Assembly (NCBI GenBank): GCA_002747175.1
Contig: PDTK01000028.1
Location: 1-64,000 of the forward strand
DNA from: Deltaproteobacteria bacterium
Lineage (GTDB): Bacteria > Desulfobacterota > Desulfobacteria > Desulfobacterales > Desulfosarcinaceae
Direction: 5' to 3'
DNA length: 64,000 nucleotides
Part shown: positions 36,408 through 44,696 of the stretch, in pieces
Numbering within the stretch: position 1 is the first letter of the stretch
How the letters are laid out: every line of letters begins with the position of its first letter
Notes under the pieces: model-generated
Seen by the model: the letters and a program-made list of their open reading frames with translations, nothing else
The model's database searches: none
What the model was told of the DNA's origin: nothing
Made by a program: the position numbers and the translations under genes

Positions 36408-37997
36408 TCAGTCCTGTTGGGCCGGCGTCGATCCTGTCGTCCCACCCGCCGTACCGGAATCAGGCAGCCGGCTTTTCAGGATATGGGGTGTGATGAAAAT
36501 CAGCAGCTCCTGCATTTGTTGCCCTTTGGACGATCCCTTAAACAGATATCCGAGTCCCGGAACATTTCGTAGCCAGGGCGTTCCGTAATCAAGGTTTTGA
36601 CCGGTTTGTTTGTTCAATCCACCAATCACCGTGGTCTGTCCATCGAAAACAACGACATTGGTTTTGGCGTATTTGGTAATGACCGTTGGATTGCCGTTGA
36701 CGGTCCGTGAAAAATCCGGCTCGTCCTTGTTGGTCACGATATCCAGACGCAATGTGTCGCCTTCGATAACATGGGGGGTCACTTCCAGGCGCAACACCGC
36801 CTTTTTGTATTCAACCTGGACCTTGTTGTCATTCACGGTTTGAAAGGGGATATCGTTACCGCTTTCGATGATGGCAGCCTGGTTGTCCAAGGTTGTAATG
36901 GAGGGTTTGGACAGAATGTTGAGTTTGTTTTCTTCCTCCAGTGCCGTCAACTGGGCGGAAAGAATGGCATTGCTGGTTTCTGCGATCATTCCCAGGGACA
37001 AACCGGAGCCCGCTACCGTCGCCGAGGTCAGATCGGCCGGAAAACTGCCGGCCCACCCCGTCGTCGGATTCAGATTGTCCGTGGATGAGCCGACACCGAT
37101 GGCATTTCCGGCGTTGGGGGTGATCCAGTAGTTGTCGCTTTTCCGATGCCAGCGGTAGGCACCGCCCCATTGAACGCCGAGTTCTCTGGCGGTCTGACGG
37201 GTGGTTTCGATAATGTGCGCCTCGATAAGCACCTGTGCGGTGGGCTGGTCCAATTCGGTGATCAATGCCAGGATGCGTTCGAGATCCGACCGGGTGGCCT
37301 GGATGATCAGGGCGTTGTTGTGATCATCGACGAGGACCGAACCGCGGGTTTTACCATCGTCACCGGGGCTCAGGAAATGTTTCAGGTTATTTTTTAGATT
37401 CCCGGCATCGGCGTAATCCACATGCACAATTTTGGTAACCAGCGGCTCCGCGAGGGCCATCTGCCGGCGGGCGGACAAAAGTTTGCGGTCCGCCTCCAGC
37501 TGCTTGACCATGTCGGTCTTGTCCGCAAGTGTAACGATTCGCAGCAGCTCACCCTCCCAGGCATAAGACAGGCCGTGGGTTTTGAGGATGCCTTCGAAGA
37601 CCTGCCCCCAGGGAATTTTGACCACGTTCACGCTGGTGGTCCCTTTGACGGTCTCGTTGATGATGATACTGATACCGACCGAACGCGCCAGGGCACGCAG
37701 GAGTACGGGCAGTTCGCCCTGATGAATTTTCAGCGTGATGGGTTTTTCAGGAAGGGGCCTGTCCGGATACCGATCCACCGTTTCGTGCCCCAGGCCGGTT
37801 GTCTGTTTCTCCGGCATATCGATGATGCGGTGTTGGACGGGAGGTGAAAAACCTCTGGAATCGGCGACCCGCGCCCGCCACGTTTCAAGCGGGTCAGGGT
37901 GATTCCGGGTGGCCTGGGGCGTACATCCGGTCAAGCCGGCCAACAGACAGATTCCGGTCGATACCATCACGACCCGTTTTCGAAACGAAAATAACAT
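36408..37997 (-). CDS. mshL: Outer membrane secretin, MshL family
   Basis: A 529-residue lipoprotein secretin. The signal peptide ends in a lipobox (LAGLTGC). N-terminal secretin/STN domains contain LKIHQGELPVLLRALA, and the C-terminal multimerising domain has the typical VEVTPHVIEGD and QMQELLIFITPHI patterns. AGGAG precedes the ATG. MshL is the outer gate of the pilus; the lipobox suggests it needs no separate pilotin for sorting. Confidence 0.92.
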   Translation of the reverse strand: MLFSFRKRVVMVSTGICLLAGLTGCTPQATRNHPDPLETWRARVADSRGFSPPVQHRIIDMPEKQTTGLGHETVDRYPDRPLPEKPITLKIHQGELPVLLRALARSVGISIIINETVKGTTSVNVVKIPWGQVFEGILKTHGLSYAWEGELLRIVTLADKTDMVKQLEADRKLLSARRQMALAEPLVTKIVHVDYADAGNLKNNLKHFLSPGDDGKTRGSVLVDDHNNALIIQATRSDLERILALITELDQPTAQVLIEAHIIETTRQTARELGVQWGGAYRWHRKSDNYWITPNAGNAIGVGSSTDNLNPTTGWAGSFPADLTSATVAGSGLSLGMIAETSNAILSAQLTALEEENKLNILSKPSITTLDNQAAIIESGNDIPFQTVNDNKVQVEYKKAVLRLEVTPHVIEGDTLRLDIVTNKDEPDFSRTVNGNPTVITKYAKTNVVVFDGQTTVIGGLNKQTGQNLDYGTPWLRNVPGLGYLFKGSSKGQQMQELLIFITPHILKSRLPDSGTAGGTTGSTPAQQD

Positions 37998-38020
37998 GAG
38001 ACTCCTGTTCGGTTCCCTTC

Positions 38021-38596
38021 CTAATGGCTATCGCCCACACCCGATTCCGTATATTTCAGTATAATCATATCTGCCGCATCGCGTCTGCCGATGTCAACCT
38101 GTTGCGGCCCAATGCGCCGAACATAATACCCTTTGTCATTGACGGATTCCCCGGTGGCATATTCGATTCCGTTGATGATGGCCAGGCGCTGTGAGCCGGC
38201 CTCAATATATCCCGTATAAACCATGTCGATCGAAGATTTTGCATCGACCGGCGCCCGGTTCGAAGCCCTGGACGATTTTTTTTCCGACAGGGACAAGGTC
38301 GTGTCGATAAATGGATCTTTCTGCCATGCGCGTTCGGCGCGGCGCATACTGAACAACTCTCTGGCCGTTGTGTCGGCGTCTTCCGCTTTGAGTTTCCGGC
38401 TCGCTTCACGGGCAAATTCCATGGCCTGCTGCATCGTGTCTTGTCCGTTGACCGTTCGGGATATCGGCGCTGAAGCCCCCCAGTAGACATACACACCCGA
38501 CAAAACGGTGACCACCATGATGGAAAGGATGATTTTTTCTCTTTTCGACATATCAGTTGCAGACCAATGGGTTATGCGGTCGGCTGTTTCGGTCAT
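38021..38596 (-). CDS. PilP/MshK-like pilus assembly protein
   Basis: A 191-residue bitopic protein: one helix at about 20-38, an Ala/Arg-rich linker, and a small beta domain that begins near SSIDMVYTGYIEAGSQR and ends with GPQQVDIG, similar to the HR domain of PilP/GspC that contacts the secretin. ATG 38596 overlaps the upstream pilO-like stop as ATGA, which fixes the start. Family assignment rests on position and the C-terminal pattern. Confidence 0.72.
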   Translation of the reverse strand: MTETADRITHWSATDMSKREKIILSIMVVTVLSGVYVYWGASAPISRTVNGQDTMQQAMEFAREASRKLKAEDADTTARELFSMRRAERAWQKDPFIDTTLSLSEKKSSRASNRAPVDAKSSIDMVYTGYIEAGSQRLAIINGIEYATGESVNDKGYYVRRIGPQQVDIGRRDAADMIILKYTESGVGDSH

Positions 38597-39120
38597 TGGT
38601 GAAACAGCGATACCGTCAACTGAATCCATTTTTTGCTGGAGTTGTCGCTGCGAACCTGTATGGTTTCGATGCGATCCACATATCCTTGCGCGGCGATGGT
38701 GTTGATCAATGTCTGTAGGTTTAAAAAGGCGCCCCGAAAAACGACATCCACCTTGAGCCGCCCTTCAGCCTGATTGAGATCCCGGACATCCGGAATGACA
38801 CTCTCCAGAACAAGATCGGCTGTCGCCGCAATCCCCTGAAAAAGCCCTGTCAGGCGAGTGGTGTCATCCGTGTTCAATGCTTTTCGCTGAGGGATTTTCA
38901 GTTGTGCAGACGGAGAAATCCGCACTTTTTTCACCAGTTTTTGATAAATGGGCGCCAATGAGCGCCTGAGCGTGATTTCCTCGTTCAGAGCCGCGATCTG
39001 TCGATCCTGTTCAGCCAGGGTCCTGTAATTGGGGTAGATCACCAGTACCATGAACGCAAAAAGCCCCAGAGCGCATACAACCACCAGAATCGGATTGTTT
39101 TGACCTTTCGAATTCGACAT
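38593..39120 (-). CDS. PilO/MshJ-like pilus alignment protein
   Basis: A 175-residue protein with one N-terminal helix (about 10-30), a coiled coil (YRTLAEQDRQIAALNEEITL) and a ferredoxin-like domain, as in PilO/MshJ. It would dimerise with the PilN part of the neighbouring fusion protein. GGAAA lies before the ATG, and its stop overlaps the following PilP-like gene. Confidence 0.8.
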   Translation of the reverse strand: MSNSKGQNNPILVVVCALGLFAFMVLVIYPNYRTLAEQDRQIAALNEEITLRRSLAPIYQKLVKKVRISPSAQLKIPQRKALNTDDTTRLTGLFQGIAATADLVLESVIPDVRDLNQAEGRLKVDVVFRGAFLNLQTLINTIAAQGYVDRIETIQVRSDNSSKKWIQLTVSLFHQ

Positions 39121-39147
39121 TGACTGTTTCCTTGCACCGACCGGCGA

Positions 39148-41010
39148 TCAGGCCAGCTCGAACGCAATCGAAAACCGCATGACCTGACGCGTGTCCAGAA
39201 ACTGCAATCGTTTGCTTTTTACCGATGGCGTTTTGAACAAGAGGGATGATTCCATGTTGAGCATATAACCGGCAAGATCCGTTTCGAAGCGGAGCTGTTC
39301 GCCGGTAACGATTCCCTCTATGGTCAAGGTGGCCTCATCCCTTTTTCGACGCCCCGCACCGTGCCCCACCAAATCGATGCGAAGGGCGGTCAAGCGGATA
39401 TGATCGGGCGTCAGTTGCGTGATTTCGGAAATAATCGCCGACATGAGATAACGCTCGCCCAAGGCGGCGATCCCGGCACGTTTTTGGTTCACCTTGGACA
39501 ACAGCGCGGTGACCAGATCCTGGGTCAGCGGAACGTTGAAGGCATCTTTTTCGCTTGTCAATTGGGCGATCCGGTCGGCTTTGGCGAGAATCCGGTTTTC
39601 CTGCCACAAGAATCCGCCCAACAACAGAAACAGAAAAGCGATACTGGCTGCGGACATGGCGATCCTCAACCGCTGTGACCGAACCTGCTGTTCCTTGTGG
39701 CGATGGGTAAAAATGAAATTGGGGGTCAAATCATTCGAGGCCAACCCGATTCCAATGGCCGGGACAAAGCTTTCCCGATCCACGGCAGCGGACGGAATCG
39801 GCACGCTTTGCGAAAACGCATGACCGGCGGGGAAGGGATTGAGAACGTTCACCGGAGATCCCAGAAGCGATTCGATTTTTTCCACCACCGCCGGACTGGC
39901 CGTCACCTGGCCGGATATCAGCACCTCATCCACGCCGTTTTGGTTGAAGTGCATACAAAAATGGGCATTGGTGCGTTCAACCTGCCTGACCAGCCGTTCG
40001 ATGGCGGGGGAAATGGCCTGGTGTACATTCAGCAACGCATCTTGCAGATCATCGCTGGTTTTTTCGCCGTCGAGAAACCGCCTGAACATGTCGCTGGCAG
40101 CCTGGTAAACGAAGTCCTGCTCGTCATCATCGGCCGCCTGACCGGATGGACCGGCCTGCGTATTCGATTCGTGCCGCTGCAAATCAGGAATCAACCCCGC
40201 ATAATCTTTTGCGATGGCATCAATCATGCTGTGTATGCCGGCTTTGATGGCCCGCGACAGAACCAGATTCCCGTTCGCATAAATGGTGATCCGCGACCAG
40301 TCCCTGCCGATGAAAAGACAGCATGTATTGCGCCCTTTTCCCCTGACGATTCCGGTCTTCAGCAGATTTTGAACGGCGAACGGCACAATGGAGATACCGG
40401 TCAGGGGGTAACCGATACGGCTGAAGAGCTTTTTCAAGGCGTTGGTCTGGGCAATGGGAATGGTAAATGTCATGACCTCGGTTTTTACCATTCCGTTTTC
40501 GTTGACATCTCCCAGTACCCTGAAATCCAGCATCATCTCCTTGGGATCAAATGACACCTCTTTGGAGAAGGTCCAATAGACGGCATTGGCAATCTGTTTT
40601 CTGGGCAGCTTGGGAATCCGGATGCAGCGGGTTTCGACATTGGCCGATGCCGTGCAGCACCAGATATCATAGCGTTTAAGGCCCTTTGTGAAGCCGAAAA
40701 GCGCATTGGCCAGTGTTTTCGCCAGGGACGGCGAGTCGAAAGCGACCGATTCGTCAAGGGGGACGCAGGCGTAATCGAGCAACGCGAAAGATTTATCCGA
40801 CAGGTGGCCGATTTTGGCTATTCGAAGGTCACGATTACCGATTTCGATACCGATGCGGACGGGCCGTTTGAAGGCCAGGGTCCCGAGTAGGGTGCGTGCG
40901 GCGGGGGCCTTAACCGGACGATCTTCTTCGACGGACATCGATGTGGGATCATGGTTCCGGATCAGATCAAGCAACTTCTCGGTGGAAGAAATCTCGTCCT
41001 TGTTGGTCAA
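39148..41010 (-). CDS. PilM-PilN fusion protein
   Basis: A 620-residue protein, the first gene of the pilus series. Residues about 45-440 are the actin-like PilM/MshI domain (RIGIEIGNRDLRIAKIG, later GRNTCCLFIGRDWSRI). After a transmembrane helix at about 465-485 comes a PilN domain (LTALRIDLVG, DTRQVMRFSIAFEL). Usually these are two proteins that bind each other. The start is taken as TTG 41010 (TNKDEISSTEKLL), with GGAG eight bases upstream; the longer ORF lacks support. Confidence 0.83.
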   Translation of the reverse strand: MTNKDEISSTEKLLDLIRNHDPTSMSVEEDRPVKAPAARTLLGTLAFKRPVRIGIEIGNRDLRIAKIGHLSDKSFALLDYACVPLDESVAFDSPSLAKTLANALFGFTKGLKRYDIWCCTASANVETRCIRIPKLPRKQIANAVYWTFSKEVSFDPKEMMLDFRVLGDVNENGMVKTEVMTFTIPIAQTNALKKLFSRIGYPLTGISIVPFAVQNLLKTGIVRGKGRNTCCLFIGRDWSRITIYANGNLVLSRAIKAGIHSMIDAIAKDYAGLIPDLQRHESNTQAGPSGQAADDDEQDFVYQAASDMFRRFLDGEKTSDDLQDALLNVHQAISPAIERLVRQVERTNAHFCMHFNQNGVDEVLISGQVTASPAVVEKIESLLGSPVNVLNPFPAGHAFSQSVPIPSAAVDRESFVPAIGIGLASNDLTPNFIFTHRHKEQQVRSQRLRIAMSAASIAFLFLLLGGFLWQENRILAKADRIAQLTSEKDAFNVPLTQDLVTALLSKVNQKRAGIAALGERYLMSAIISEITQLTPDHIRLTALRIDLVGHGAGRRKRDEATLTIEGIVTGEQLRFETDLAGYMLNMESSLLFKTPSVKSKRLQFLDTRQVMRFSIAFELA

Positions 41011-41371
41011 TTCAGCGCTCCGTGTCACAAAAGCAGGCCATGGATGAAAACGGCCATGTCCCGCCATTTTCGCAAGACCATCCCGGGCGGCGGCGGGGTC
41101 CCGGAAATGACTGGTTCAGATTTTTCGAATGTTGACGCATTCAAAAGGGTTTTGTCAAGACTAAACAGAACACCGGTACACGCCTTATCATTTTTTTATT
41201 ATTAGATATTTCATAAATCGAAAAAGGCTTTGGGAACCATCCGCCGGGTCCATGCGCGTCTGGCGATCGGGATGCGGACAGACAAAAGTCACTCCCGGCA
41301 GCGCAATAAGGCTTGAAAAAAAATAAGTTGCCTTCTATTTTCGTGAAGATACCCGACTCGGAGAACGATCC
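41011..41371. other. Divergent intergenic region
   Basis: About 360 bp between the pilus series (leftward) and the adenylate cyclase gene (rightward). It should carry both promoters. A TTGACA on the minus strand at 41153-41158 has no convincing -10 partner. I saw no -24/-12 promoter here, unlike upstream of the pilin gene. Confidence 0.4.
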
Positions 41372-42286
41372 ATGAAGCTGCCCAATACATCCGTCAGGCT
41401 CACCGATCATATGATGCTGATCGGCATTTCGCTGGCCGCCATCTACTGGATTCTCGATTCGCTTTTGTCCATATTCACCCGCTACGACAATCTGTTCGAG
41501 CAATTGTCAGGTGTCAATCTAAATGAAATCTGGACGCGAATCATCGTGCTCTGCCTTTTTGCCATTTTCGGATCTCACGCCCAGTACACGATCAACGAAA
41601 GAAAAAAAACGGAAGCCAAACTCGAACAAAACGCAGCGACTCGCGAACGATTCCAGCGACTGCTGTCGCCGGATCTGGCCGAACGGGTCGTCTCCGGTGA
41701 GCTGAAAGTCGAAAAAGGCGGAAAAGATCAGGTGGCAACGGTTCTTTTCGTCGATATCCGCGGATTTGCCACCATCAGCGAAAACAACCAGGCGTCCGAG
41801 GTCCTGGGTATGCTCAACGAGTACTATGAGGCCTTGGTCGAAGTGGTTTTTCGCCATGAGGGCACCGTAGACAAATTCATCGGAGATGCAATGATGGTGA
41901 TCTGGGGCGCACCGGTAACCCATGCCGACGATCCCCACCGTGCGGTACAGGCAGCGCTTGAAATCAAGGAGGCCCTGGCCGACTTCAACCGGGCGGGTCT
42001 CAAAATCGGCCGTCCCCGGATCGCTGTCGGCATCGGCATCAACACCGGCAATCTCATGGCCGGCTATATCGGTTCCTCCCGCACCATGAGTTACTCGGTA
42101 ATTGGTGACACCGTCAACATCGCTTCACGACTTTGTTCGGCGGCCCGCCCGGATCAAATATTGGTTTCTGAAAATACGTGGAACCAGGTCAAAGACCAAT
42201 TCGAGGCCGTATCCCTCGGTCAGATACAGGCCAAAGGAAAATTTCAGCCGGTCAATGCCTATGCCGTCACCAAATCGATACAGTAA
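41372..42286 (+). CDS. Class III adenylate/guanylate cyclase, membrane-anchored
   Basis: A 304-residue protein with two hydrophobic helices near residues 13-32 and 50-70, a short coiled coil, and a CHD catalytic domain. Metal-binding residues lie in FVDIRGF and the second Asp in DKFIGDAMMVIWG; the transition-state and base-contact region is GDTVNIASRL. The substrate-specifying Lys is seen in DKFIGD. It probably makes cAMP, which could be read by the cyclic-nucleotide domains of the protein at 51.6 kb; that link is inference. GGAG precedes the ATG. Confidence 0.88.
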   Translation: MKLPNTSVRLTDHMMLIGISLAAIYWILDSLLSIFTRYDNLFEQLSGVNLNEIWTRIIVLCLFAIFGSHAQYTINERKKTEAKLEQNAATRERFQRLLSPDLAERVVSGELKVEKGGKDQVATVLFVDIRGFATISENNQASEVLGMLNEYYEALVEVVFRHEGTVDKFIGDAMMVIWGAPVTHADDPHRAVQAALEIKEALADFNRAGLKIGRPRIAVGIGINTGNLMAGYIGSSRTMSYSVIGDTVNIASRLCSAARPDQILVSENTWNQVKDQFEAVSLGQIQAKGKFQPVNAYAVTKSIQ

Positions 42287-42385
42287 TTACCCGACAGAAT
42301 CATTTTGCCAAAGGCTGGGACCGAAAGTGGGATGGCTCAGCTCAGGACTGAGTAACTTTACGCCCCCGGGCATTTGTGCTAAATA

Positions 42386-42525
42386 GTGCCCATCCAGAAA
42401 TGGCCAATTTGCCCGATATCTGCGTTATACGAACATTTTTATCCTCGGCATATCAACCATATGCCTGCGGTAAAAATGTTCGAAAGCCTTGATCTCGAAT
42501 ATTTTGCCTATTTCTGGACAAACAC
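42386..42525. mobile_element. Long imperfect palindromic element
   Basis: The ends GTGCCCATCCAGAAAT and its inverted partner ATTTCTGGACAAACAC are terminal inverted repeats of a roughly 140-bp hairpin. Arms of about 60 bp meet at GAACATTTTTA and TAAAAATGTTC around a loop that contains CATATGCC. A partial copy lies at 63388-63460, with short pieces at 19281 and 56277. Non-coding; probably a MITE. Confidence 0.7.
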
Positions 42526-42576
42526 CAAATAGCCGGTTCCTGAAGACCTAAAACAAGCAATCTCAAACGACTGAAC

Positions 42577-43071
42577 ATGACACGCATCGGTATGGGATAC
42601 GACATTCATCGCATGGTACCCGACAGGCCGCTGGTACTGGGCGGTGAAACCATACCGTATTCAAAAGGGCTGCTGGGCCATTCGGATGCCGACGTACTGG
42701 TGCATGCCGCCTGCGATGCGCTGCTGGGAGCAGCGGGTATGGGCGATATCGGAGAGATGTTCCCCGACACCGACCCGCAATACAAGGATGCCTACAGCAT
42801 CGACTTGTTGCGGGCCACAACGCAGCGAATTCAGGAAAAAGGATGGTTGCTGGTCAACATGGATGCCACCATCTTCGCCCAGGCACCCAGGCTGTCACCG
42901 TACAAAAAGGCGATGGCGGACCGTCTGGCCGCCTGCATGCAGGTCCAGTCGTCACGGATTAACATCAAAGCCACCACCACCGAAGGACTCGGTGCCGTTG
43001 GCAGCGGTGACGGCATCGCCGCCATGTGCGTGGTGTTGCTTCGTTCCAGACAACCCGCTGCCGACACATAA
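42577..43071 (+). CDS. ispF: 2-C-methyl-D-erythritol 2,4-cyclodiphosphate synthase
   Basis: Fifth step of the MEP isoprenoid pathway. The zinc-binding DIH motif is at the start (GMGYDIHR), followed by LGHSDADVLVHA and GDIGEMFPDTDP; the C-terminal ATTTEGLG and GDGIAAMCVV signatures are present. Length (164 residues) is typical. It is followed 26 bp later by cysS. ispD, often its neighbour, is not in the window; dxs and ispA lie 18-20 kb to the right. Confidence 0.96.
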   Translation: MTRIGMGYDIHRMVPDRPLVLGGETIPYSKGLLGHSDADVLVHAACDALLGAAGMGDIGEMFPDTDPQYKDAYSIDLLRATTQRIQEKGWLLVNMDATIFAQAPRLSPYKKAMADRLAACMQVQSSRINIKATTTEGLGAVGSGDGIAAMCVVLLRSRQPAADT

Positions 43072-43097
43072 TCGTTGAACAAGAGGTTTGATCATTC

Positions 43098-44528
43098 ATG
43101 ACCATACGGATCTACAACACCCTGACGAAATCCAAGGAAAAATTTGAACCGGTCACCCCGGGCCAGGTGAACATCTACGTCTGCGGCCCCACGGTTTACG
43201 ATGACTGTCATGTGGGCCACGCCCGCTCCGTGGTGGTTTTCGATGCGATTGTCCGTTTCCTGCGGGCCATGGACTACCAGGTCAACTATGTCCGCAATTT
43301 TACGGATGTGGACGATAAGATCATCAATCGGGCCAACGAGATCGGGATCGACGCGAGTCAGTTGGCGCAGAAATTCATAGACGCCTTTTACCGGGATATG
43401 GATGCCCTCAACGTAATACGCGCCGACCGTGAGCCGAGGGTCACCGAACACATCGACGACATCGTCGCCATCGTGCAAACCCTTTTGAATAAAGGCGCGG
43501 CCTATGTCGTGGACGGGGACGTCTATTTCGCTGTGGACACCTTTGCGGATTACGGCAAGCTGTCCGGCAGGAAGCTCGACGACATGGTGGCCGGCAGCCG
43601 GGTCGAAATCAATACCAACAAACGCAATCCCTTCGACTTCGTCCTCTGGAAAGCGGCCAAACCCGGCGAACCGTCCTGGAGCAGCCCATGGGGGGAGGGG
43701 CGCCCTGGGTGGCACATCGAGTGCTCGGCCATGAGCAGCCATTTTCTCGGCCAGACCCTGGATATCCATGGCGGTGGCAAAGACCTGATCTTTCCCCATC
43801 ATGAGAACGAAATCGCCCAATCCGAAGCGGCCCATGGGGCCACCTTCGCACGCTATTGGATGCACAACGGATTCGTCAACATTGACAACGAAAAAATGTC
43901 CAAATCACTGAATAATTTTCTGATGATCAAGGATATTCTGGCATCCTGCCATCCGGAAAGTGTGCGCCTGTTTCTGCTTTCCAGCCATTATCGCAGCCCC
44001 ATCGATTTTTCCGACCAGAACCTCAAGGAGGCGGAAAAGGCACTGGATAAAATTTACGGTCTGCTCAAACGGTTGGCGGAAGAGGGCGGTATCGATGCTG
44101 TCGAGGCCCCGCCCGGCAAATATTGGACGGACTTTTGCGAGGCCATGAGCGATGATTTCAATACCGCCAAAGGGGTCGGGCTGCTGTTCAACCTGATCAA
44201 GGATGCCAACCGGATTCTCGACCAGGACGATTCATCCGCGACTGCCGGGGCCACACTGACCGAACTGGCCGCCGATTTAAGGCGCATGGGCAACATCCTG
44301 GGCATTTTGCAGACCGATTGGCAAACCTTTTTCGACACCCGGAAGACCAGCCAGCTCCAGGATGTAACCCTGACACCGGAAGCCATCGAAGCCCTGATTG
44401 CCGAACGGACGGCGGCCCGGAAAAACAAGGCGTGGCAGCGGGCCGACGAGATCCGGGATCAACTGGCCGAAAACGGCATTGTTCTGGAGGATAAGACTGA
44501 CGGCACCCATTGGAAGGTGGCCACCTGA
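43098..44528 (+). CDS. cysS: Cysteinyl-tRNA synthetase
   Basis: Class Ia synthetase charging tRNA-Cys. The HIGH-type motif is in VYDDCHVGHARS and the zinc ligand region in CGPTVYDDC; WHIECSAM and EKMSKSLNNF (KMSKS) follow. The 476-residue length is typical. AGAGG lies about a dozen bases before the ATG. It is probably co-transcribed with ispF. Confidence 0.97.
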   Translation: MTIRIYNTLTKSKEKFEPVTPGQVNIYVCGPTVYDDCHVGHARSVVVFDAIVRFLRAMDYQVNYVRNFTDVDDKIINRANEIGIDASQLAQKFIDAFYRDMDALNVIRADREPRVTEHIDDIVAIVQTLLNKGAAYVVDGDVYFAVDTFADYGKLSGRKLDDMVAGSRVEINTNKRNPFDFVLWKAAKPGEPSWSSPWGEGRPGWHIECSAMSSHFLGQTLDIHGGGKDLIFPHHENEIAQSEAAHGATFARYWMHNGFVNIDNEKMSKSLNNFLMIKDILASCHPESVRLFLLSSHYRSPIDFSDQNLKEAEKALDKIYGLLKRLAEEGGIDAVEAPPGKYWTDFCEAMSDDFNTAKGVGLLFNLIKDANRILDQDDSSATAGATLTELAADLRRMGNILGILQTDWQTFFDTRKTSQLQDVTLTPEAIEALIAERTAARKNKAWQRADEIRDQLAENGIVLEDKTDGTHWKVAT

Positions 44529-44543
44529 CGGATTCCTAAGAAG

Positions 44544-44635
44544 GCCGATATCTGCGTTAGGCTTCATCCCGCGTCACTGCGAAATCTTCCCGACACACGC
44601 GCTCCTCGGTTTTCGCAAGCCTTGATATCGACATT
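44544..44635. repeat. Degenerate palindromic intergenic repeat
   Basis: GCCGATATCTGCGTTAGGC on the left and CGCAAGCCTTGATATCGAC on the right are inverted and follow the same layout as the arms of the 42.4-kb element, but with a different core. It lies between cysS and uvrB. Confidence 0.35.
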
Positions 44636-44696
44636 CTCACGAATCCGTTGTTCTATGGTATCGCCTGATAAGTTATCATAATCTTTGCATCTTGCT

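Noticed and set aside
41130-41158. Sigma-70 promoter for the PilMN gene
   Set aside because: TTGACA is good but the -10 position reads TCAACA, a poor match.
43092-43865. 257-residue minus-strand ORF
   Set aside because: Antisense to cysS.
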